Positions 57,851 through 64,000 of a DNA stretch of 64,000 nt are shown one piece after another. A program made the translations under genes and the position numbers. The DNA is taken from contig NW_004454166.1 in NCBI RefSeq assembly GCF_000283155.1, forward strand, positions 2,928,136 to 2,992,135, in the 5' to 3' direction. How positions within the stretch are numbered: position 1 is the stretch's first letter; each line of letters starts with the position of its first letter. This DNA comes from Ceratotherium simum simum. Its lineage: Eukaryota; Chordata; Mammalia; Perissodactyla; Rhinocerotidae. The notes under the pieces are model-generated. The model saw nothing but the letters and a program-made list of their open reading frames with translations. It was not told the DNA's origin and did no database searches.

Positions 57851-58489
57851 TTATCATCCAGGCATCTCGAGCTTCCCTTGCTTCTCATCCAGCCTTGTAT
57901 TTGTTCACTCAATATTTACTGAGCACCACCGTGGGACTAGGCCCTGCACCAGGCACTGGGCGTCTGGAGCGACTAAGCCTGAGCCCAAACTTACAGGAGC
58001 AGAGAGTCCTGGGAGTGAGGCCATGGGGGAGTCTGGGCCACTGGGACCCAGTGTACTATAGGTAATAATGGAAGTTCGTACATGGCAGTCAGGGAGGGCT
58101 TCCCAGAGGCAGTGACATGCAAGCTGTGATTTGAAGGATGAGTAGGAGTGGGCCATTTAGGCAGGACAAGGGAGAGCTGAGGGAAGGCATCTTAGGCAGA
58201 TGGAACAGTGTGAGCAAAGGCCCTGAGACAGAAGCAAATACGGAATGTTTGGGGAACTATATATTGTTTAGTAAGATTACAGAGAGATGTTAAAAAGAAA
58301 AAAATATATACCTACATGTATAAACATGTAAATTGGGTGATGCTTGTGAAGAGAATACAAGCTGGCGGGGTGAGCAGGGCTCTGTGACGAGGCTCTAGGC
58401 CTTGTCAGCAGCCCAACGCACAATACCAGGGGATCCCACGTGGCCTCCTCTCGGCCCCCTGCTGCTCAAGTCAAACCCCGCCCCCAGTC

Positions 58490-59080
58490 TCTCTGACCCA
58501 CTGCTCTCCCATCCACGCTCCCCACATGGGCCAGAGGGGTCCTTCTGGACACCAGGCCTGGCTGCAGTCCTCACCACCTCAGATTGCCCTTCGATGCTCC
58601 CCACTCACTGCTGGCCTGAAAACCAAGGCCAAGCTCAGGCCGGCATCCCGGCCCTGCCGGCTGCGCTCCCCACCATACTCCAAGAGTCACTTTCTCTTGC
58701 TTATTTGCTAACATTGCCTTACATGTAAAGAACAGCACCCAGCTTCCCTTACACCTGCTCTTGCATCTCGAGTCCTCTGGGCCTCTGCCCTTGCCCTTCC
58801 CTCTGCTTGTCTTGCCCTTCCTATCCTCCTCTCGCCTGTACTCATCTCCACAAGTCCAAATACTCCCCTCCCCTAGCCCTACATCCCCCCCCGCTTCCTT
58901 GACACCCCAAGTAGCAGGGATCTTGCTCTCCTCTGCCTCCTCTCTGCCCTCAGGTCCCTGACACCACCCTGATTCGGAGTTTGTGTCTGTTCTCATCTTC
59001 TCTACCAGCCTGCAGGTTCCTCAAAGAAAGGCCTGGGGCTCTGCTCCTTGAACGCCCACCCCACGCCCCAGGAACTTCCC
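58490..59080 (+). repeat. Probable L2 fragment, diverged
   Basis: Pyrimidine-rich L2-like order (GGCCAAGCTCAGGCCGGCAT; CCTCTGGGCCTCTGCCCTTG; TGCAGGTTCCTCAAAGAAAG). Weak. Confidence 0.4.
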
Positions 59081-59196
59081 AGGGGAAAGCATGTTTGCTG
59101 GGCACCCACATGGTCAGGACAAAGAAGGCGCCTGCCCAGCCTGGGCGGCCAGCCCCTCAGCTCTCCTCTGTGCTCAGTTCAAAGGCACAAGGTTAG

Positions 59197-59490
59197 GGGG
59201 CTGGCCCAGTGGCACAAGTGGTTAAGTGCACGCGCTCTGCTTCGGTGGCCTGGGGTTCGCCGGTTCGGATCCCGGGCGTGCACCAATGCACTGCTTGTCA
59301 AGCCATGCTGTGGCGGCGTCCCATATAAAGTAGAGGAAGATGGGCACGGATGTTAGCCCAGGGCCAGTCTTCCTCAGCAAAAAGAGGAGGATTGGCAGAT
59401 GTTAGCACAGAGCTGATCTTCCTCACCAAAAAAAAAAAAAAAAAAAAACCAAAAAAAAAAAAAAAAAAAAAACCCAAAAAACAAAAAACC
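59197..59490 (+). mobile_element. ERE SINE with long A-tail and perfect target duplication
   Basis: Head GGGGCTGGCCCAGTGGCACA. The tail is a run of about 60 nearly pure A bases with a few C. Repeats AAGGCACAAGGTTAG lie at 59182-59196 and 59491-59505. The long, little-decayed tail suggests recent insertion. Confidence 0.94.
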
Positions 59491-59509
59491 AAGGCACAAG
59501 GTTAGACTA

Positions 59510-62500
59510 TTGACCTCAGGAGGTGACAGTGATCAGCCGTTTACACAGCATCAGGGAGCCCATCGGCCTCACAGGGGCGGGTCGTCCTGTGAAGCTCAGA
59601 TATTTCCACTCTCCTTTTGGGAGCTTTGCCCAGAACCCTGGCTGCATTTGCCAGAGCTCCAGGAAGCAGCACAGAATGCAGGGACTGACTGACTAATTCA
59701 CGTCCATCTGATTCCAGAAAGGATGTAAGAAGCCTTACAGAAATAGAGAACCCAAGATAGAAGGAAATGGAAAAGGCATGGCGAGGAAATGGGGACAGAA
59801 GGAAATGCAGCAACAAAAAGAGATTCCTAAAAGGTGGGGGGAGTTAAGCTACGGAATGTGTGCTTCCAGGTCCTCCACACAGCGACGGTGGGCCTTGGAT
59901 CTGGGTCCAAGCTTCCCTGTGGTCAATTCAACAAGGGAAACATAACCAGAAAGGGATTTAGTCAGTGTCTTGTAGGATGAAGGCCACCGCTTGCTAAGCA
60001 GCAGCACAGCTTTTCTCTGCACTGAGTCCTGAGAGAAATGGGTCCTAAAAGTCATCTTAGAAAAGAACAGCAAGGACAATGACCTCCCTAGGGTCCTGGC
60101 CATTAGGTGGCAGCTGAGGAGCTGCCTTGGCCTTGGGCTGAGGACGGGAAAGTGGGGAGCAAGTCAGCAGGCTCAGCTCTAGGTCCCCCAACCCTGCCTC
60201 ACCTTGGGCAGCAGTGTGGGGAAGGGGGACCTGTCTGTGGCCGATGGTGATGCTCATCAGACATTCCATTGCTCTTCCACGACCAGCCTCCGTGGAGTCA
60301 GGCAGCCACAGTGTAGGATCTAACCAGAAGATCAGGGGCGGGAGTGACGTGTGCCACTTCCAGGCTGTGGCCTGGACTGTGACCCTCTAGGACTCTCGTC
60401 CTTGGCTGAAGGGATGTGAAGGCCACGTGTTCCAGATGGTGCAGCTTCCATCATCCTGGGTCCCCATGGGACTGTGCGGAACAGAGCACCTCCCCCCACT
60501 GACTCATGTTGGACAAATACCGTGACAGAGAAGTAAACTTGGAGAGTGAACCTCTGACATGGTCAGGTTATTTGTTACAGAGCACAGCCTACCCGTCCTG
60601 ACGAATACACCGCCCCGTGCAGAACTAGCCAGTGGTAGCTGGCAGATGGCCGCCTGTGCTGGGTGTGGCCAGAGCACAGGAGGCCTGCAGGGCAGAGAGG
60701 GGCGAAGAGGCAGGACCCAGATCACCCCAGAGCCGGGGAACAGAGCTCGGCTCTGAGGGCACGGGAGCTGCCGCAGGGACTAAACCAGGGCGGCGGGAGG
60801 ACCAGACTCCACCTCTAGGAGGACTCCTCTGACTGCCGAGGAAGAAAGGGGGGACCGGGTGAGCATCTGATGGTCGCCTGGGCTGAAGGAGGGCAGAGAG
60901 GGTGGAGAGGAGGGGACACGTGAGTGAAAAACCAAAGAGGTGGGACCAACCAGCCTCGGCGCCCATGAAATCAACACGACCTGACCCTCATCAACAGTCC
61001 TGGCCCCTCGGGCCACCCCCCCAGCACTTTCCCCTCACAGCCTAGGGCTTGGCCCCTCTCCTGAGGGATGGCTCTCCGCCAGGAGGAGTCAGGGGGCCTC
61101 TAGAGGCCTGGACCACCACTCTCCTCGAGCTCACAGTCACCTCCATGGCACTAACAACTCAGTTTCTGGGCGCCTGCTACGTGCCAGGCACCGTTCCAGT
61201 GCTCCCCCGTGTGAACTTGACAGGCAGGTGCTGCCCTGCTCCCATCACAGATGCAGGTTGAGGCAGAGAAGCGAAGAAACCTCCTGAGGTCACACAGCTG
61301 GTGTGTGGCGGAGCCAGGAGCTGAACAGCTCTGTCTCCGGAGCCTCCAGCTCCAGGTTCCTGCAGATAATGCCCATGATGACGAAAGCTCTTTCACATCC
61401 ATCACACCCTGGATCCTGCCTTGGCCCTGAGGGGGAGGTATCATGACCATCAACACCCCAACTTTACAGAAGAGGAAAACGAGGTGCAGGAAGCTAAGCG
61501 GGTGCCCTCCAGAAAGGGGGCTGCTGGCCTCCACTGAGGCAGCTGGCTAGCTGAGGAGCAGCGTGAACATAATGAGCTTCTGCCCCCCTGCCCCAAACTC
61601 CTCTCCGCACCCCTCCCCGCCCCAGCACCTTATCTCCACTGCCAAGGTCCTTCCAGACCTGTTGCCATGCAGGGAAACTTACAGAAGTGGGGGATGGGAT
61701 GGCACCAAGCCAGGTGGGACGTCTCTCCCTTTGCCCCCAGGTATGGGAGTGTGCGTGCACATATGCGGGTGAAGTTTGTGCAAATCTGTGTGCACTGTGT
61801 GTGCAAGTCTGTGCATAAGCACCGCATTCATCAGGGTGTCCATATGTGTCCAGGTACTCCTGCGGTGTGCACACAGGTGTACATCTGTTTGGTGTTTCAC
61901 TGCATCTGTGCATGTACGTGCACATGCGTGCATGTGTGTATCAGTGCGTGCACGGGTTTAAGGACTTGGCAGTTCAGAGAACGCTTGTATTTTCCCCACA
62001 AGCAGGCGCTTGCCTGGAAATGCAGACCAGAGCGGGCCCTCTGCACTGCGAGGCCCTCGCCCATGGGATGGGCCAGAACGGCTGATCCTGGCCAGGTTTA
62101 CTTCATGCCACTTGTCCTCTCCTGCCCGGTCCCATCCGGCTGGGCCCACATCAAAGCCATAGCAGACCTTCTCAGGCGTGGCGGGCCAGCCTGCTGGGGC
62201 ACAAAGCAGGGGGTGGCATCGATTCTGCTGCTATCTCACGGATGCTTAGCGGGCCTGATGCCACGGGATTAGGCTCTGAGGGCTGTGAATTCCCTGCCCC
62301 CGAAAAGGAGTTAGTCATCTCTGGGTTTAACATCCTACTGAGTTTATTTCTTAATGTCTGACGGTGGAATGGCTCGCTGCCTGTGCCATCCCTTACTGTC
62401 CCGGAGACTGTTGTCTCCATTTGGTGCAGAGGAAGTGACTTGACCAAGATCCTATCAGTAGGAGCAGTGGAGGTGGGAGGCAGAAGCCAAGAGCTGGTCC

Positions 62501-64000
62501 AGATGCCCCTCTTGCTGCCACGTGCTCCTCTCTCATGTGTGAGACAGAGACAGAGAGACATGGAGACTTTCCTGCCCCCAAAGGCTGTCTTCCTAGCCCA
62601 GCCCTGAATCACTGCAGGCCAAGGGTTAGCTGCAGGGTGGCTGAAACCGAACCCACACTGGGTGTGGCACAAAGCAGCAGAAAAGGTTATTCATTAATTG
62701 TGCTGTTCCGGCCTCGGGGAAAGATTGGAGCTACCTGATCTGGTCTATGACGCCCAGAATGGGCAGGAGCCTGGCACTGCGGCTATGATGGTCACTTTGC
62801 AAGTCTGTGGTTCCACATCTAATATCTAGAGTTTTATGTTTTCTCTTAAAACCTGACCTTGTGGTCAGGGAGCTGTCCCCATACGTCCTCCTGAGAGTCT
62901 GACCCACCACACGTATGTCAGCTGCAGTTAATGGAGAGAAATCAGAATCACAAGTCTCCTAGTTTTAAAAAACGAGAAAACATTACTGTGCGAGTACACG
63001 ACGCTCTAATTGAAGGTGATCTCCAAAGACCAGGAATTAACACAATATACACCTCATCATGGATCCCTCCCCCGACTCCAATCCTGGACGACTATGATCC
63101 ATCAGAGAGTTTATCCTGATCCCGGCCTCGACCCCAAACTCCACAGCAAAGCTCCTTTCTAACTCATCCTGAATCCTTATGGGGCCTCTGACGCCCCAGC
63201 AGAGGGTGGGAAGTCTGGCTCAGGAAGCCGAGGCCCATCAGAGGTCAAGGCAGGTCCCCGCTTCACCAGCCATTTCCTGTGGAGCCCCCTTTCCCGCCAG
63301 GCGGGAAGAAGAGACCACAGGGCTCACCACTTCTCCCCGGTACGAATTTTATCCACAGTCCCCTCTGTTCCTCTGAGGCCAGGTCCCAGTTTAGCTGTCA
63401 CTTCTTGGCCCAAGACGTGGGCCTTATTTCTGTCCTCCACAGCCCAGCAAAAGGGTCTCGAGTGACCCTGAAGTGTTGTCTGAGGTGGGACCCAGGGACC
63501 TGGGACCTCGGAGTCTCACTGCACAGTCTTGGTGTTCTTCCCTCCTTCAAAGCCAGAAGAGGCCTTGTTTTCCTCCACAGAAGTAGAGTGACCAATTGTC
63601 CTGATTTCCCCGGGGTGGGGGGTGGGAGTATTCCCGGGATGCAGGAGCTTCAGTACTAAAATCCGGAAAGTTCCAGCCAAAAAGGGACACGGTCATCCTA
63701 CCACAGACATCTCCAGAAAACTTTCATCTGATTTACACGCAACAATTCTACTGTAAGTCACTAGTACCCTTGACTCTGACAACTTGCCTGTGAAAGAGAA
63801 GGCTCTAGAACTGACTTCTTAAAGAGCCCAACATCCTGAACCAGAGAATAGAACATTTCAAAGCAGAAAAATCCAAGGACTGTAAAGAGAGGTGAATGAT
63901 TTAATTCAGTCACCAGCCAGCATCCAGGAGTCCTGGCTCAGTGCTCACTCTGTGCCGGGCCCCGTGTCGGGGCAGGGATGGGCAGAGACGACAGGCCAGT
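59510..64000. other. Upstream of CORO2A coding exons: no exon recognised
   Basis: No CpG island or first exon for CORO2A was seen. MIR-like reverse text is at about 61150-61360 and the GT/GC-rich tract at 61740-61960. The remainder gives no signal. Confidence 0.4.
61740..61960 (+). repeat. GT/GC-rich low-complexity tract
   Basis: Imperfect alternating purine-pyrimidine sequence (GTGCGTGCACATATGCG, ATGTACGTGCACATGCGTGC) over about 220 bases. It gives rise to spurious open frames on both strands. Confidence 0.75.

Noticed and set aside
61494..62272. His/Cys/Thr-rich open frames on both strands
   Set aside because: They arise from the GT/GC-rich low-complexity tract.

Overview
The window is mammalian nuclear DNA, almost certainly from a perissodactyl (horse, ass, rhinoceros or tapir group). 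The main evidence is at least 13 copies of the tRNA-derived ERE SINE, whose head reads GGCCGGCCC-GTGGC and whose body contains GGTTCGGATCCCGGGCG. ERE SINEs are known only from Perissodactyla. The exact species cannot be read from the sequence. The rest is typical mammalian DNA: large introns, L1, L2 and MIR debris, Tigger and MER5 DNA transposons, a MaLR LTR and microsatellites.

Two protein-coding genes lie in tandem on the minus strand. TRIM14 (coding exons from 25740 down to 1966) is complete at six coding exons, rebuilt with exact splice phases: 216, 96, 234, 163, 93 and 510 nt. CORO2A (coding exons from 57295 down to 31401) is complete in its coding part, with eleven coding exons that join to exactly 525 codons plus a stop. 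Its 5' untranslated exon and promoter are not recognisable and probably lie beyond 64000. In human the same two genes are neighbours on chromosome 9q22, so the order is conserved. TRIM14 is an interferon-linked adaptor at mitochondria (MAVS signalling). CORO2A is a WD40 coronin reported in the NCoR/HDAC3 corepressor complex. Both touch innate-immune gene control, but nothing in the sequence shows that they are co-regulated.

Layout. 1-25.9 kb: TRIM14 and its CpG-island promoter, with L1 and ERE insertions in the introns. 26-28.5 kb: intergenic, with two related retroviral-type LTRs, an ERE and an L1 3' end. 28.5-57.3 kb: CORO2A, with compact 3' exons (31.4-41.7 kb) and a large intron of about 15 kb (41.7-57.1 kb). 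That intron carries an antisense, full-length, ORF-intact retrocopy of MRPS17 (45.4-46.0 kb). 57.3-64 kb: CORO2A 5' intron or upstream DNA with no recognised exon.

Points worth a second look: (1) the TRIM14 PRY-SPRY exon is frameshifted by an apparent 26-base loss, although everything downstream is preserved in the other frame; (2) the MRPS17 retrogene is intact and has a perfect 15-bp target duplication; (3) a MaLR LTR sits directly on the CORO2A exon 4 splice donor and may have duplicated that donor as its target site; (4) TRIM14 intron 2 begins with GC rather than GT. I found no previously undescribed multi-gene system.
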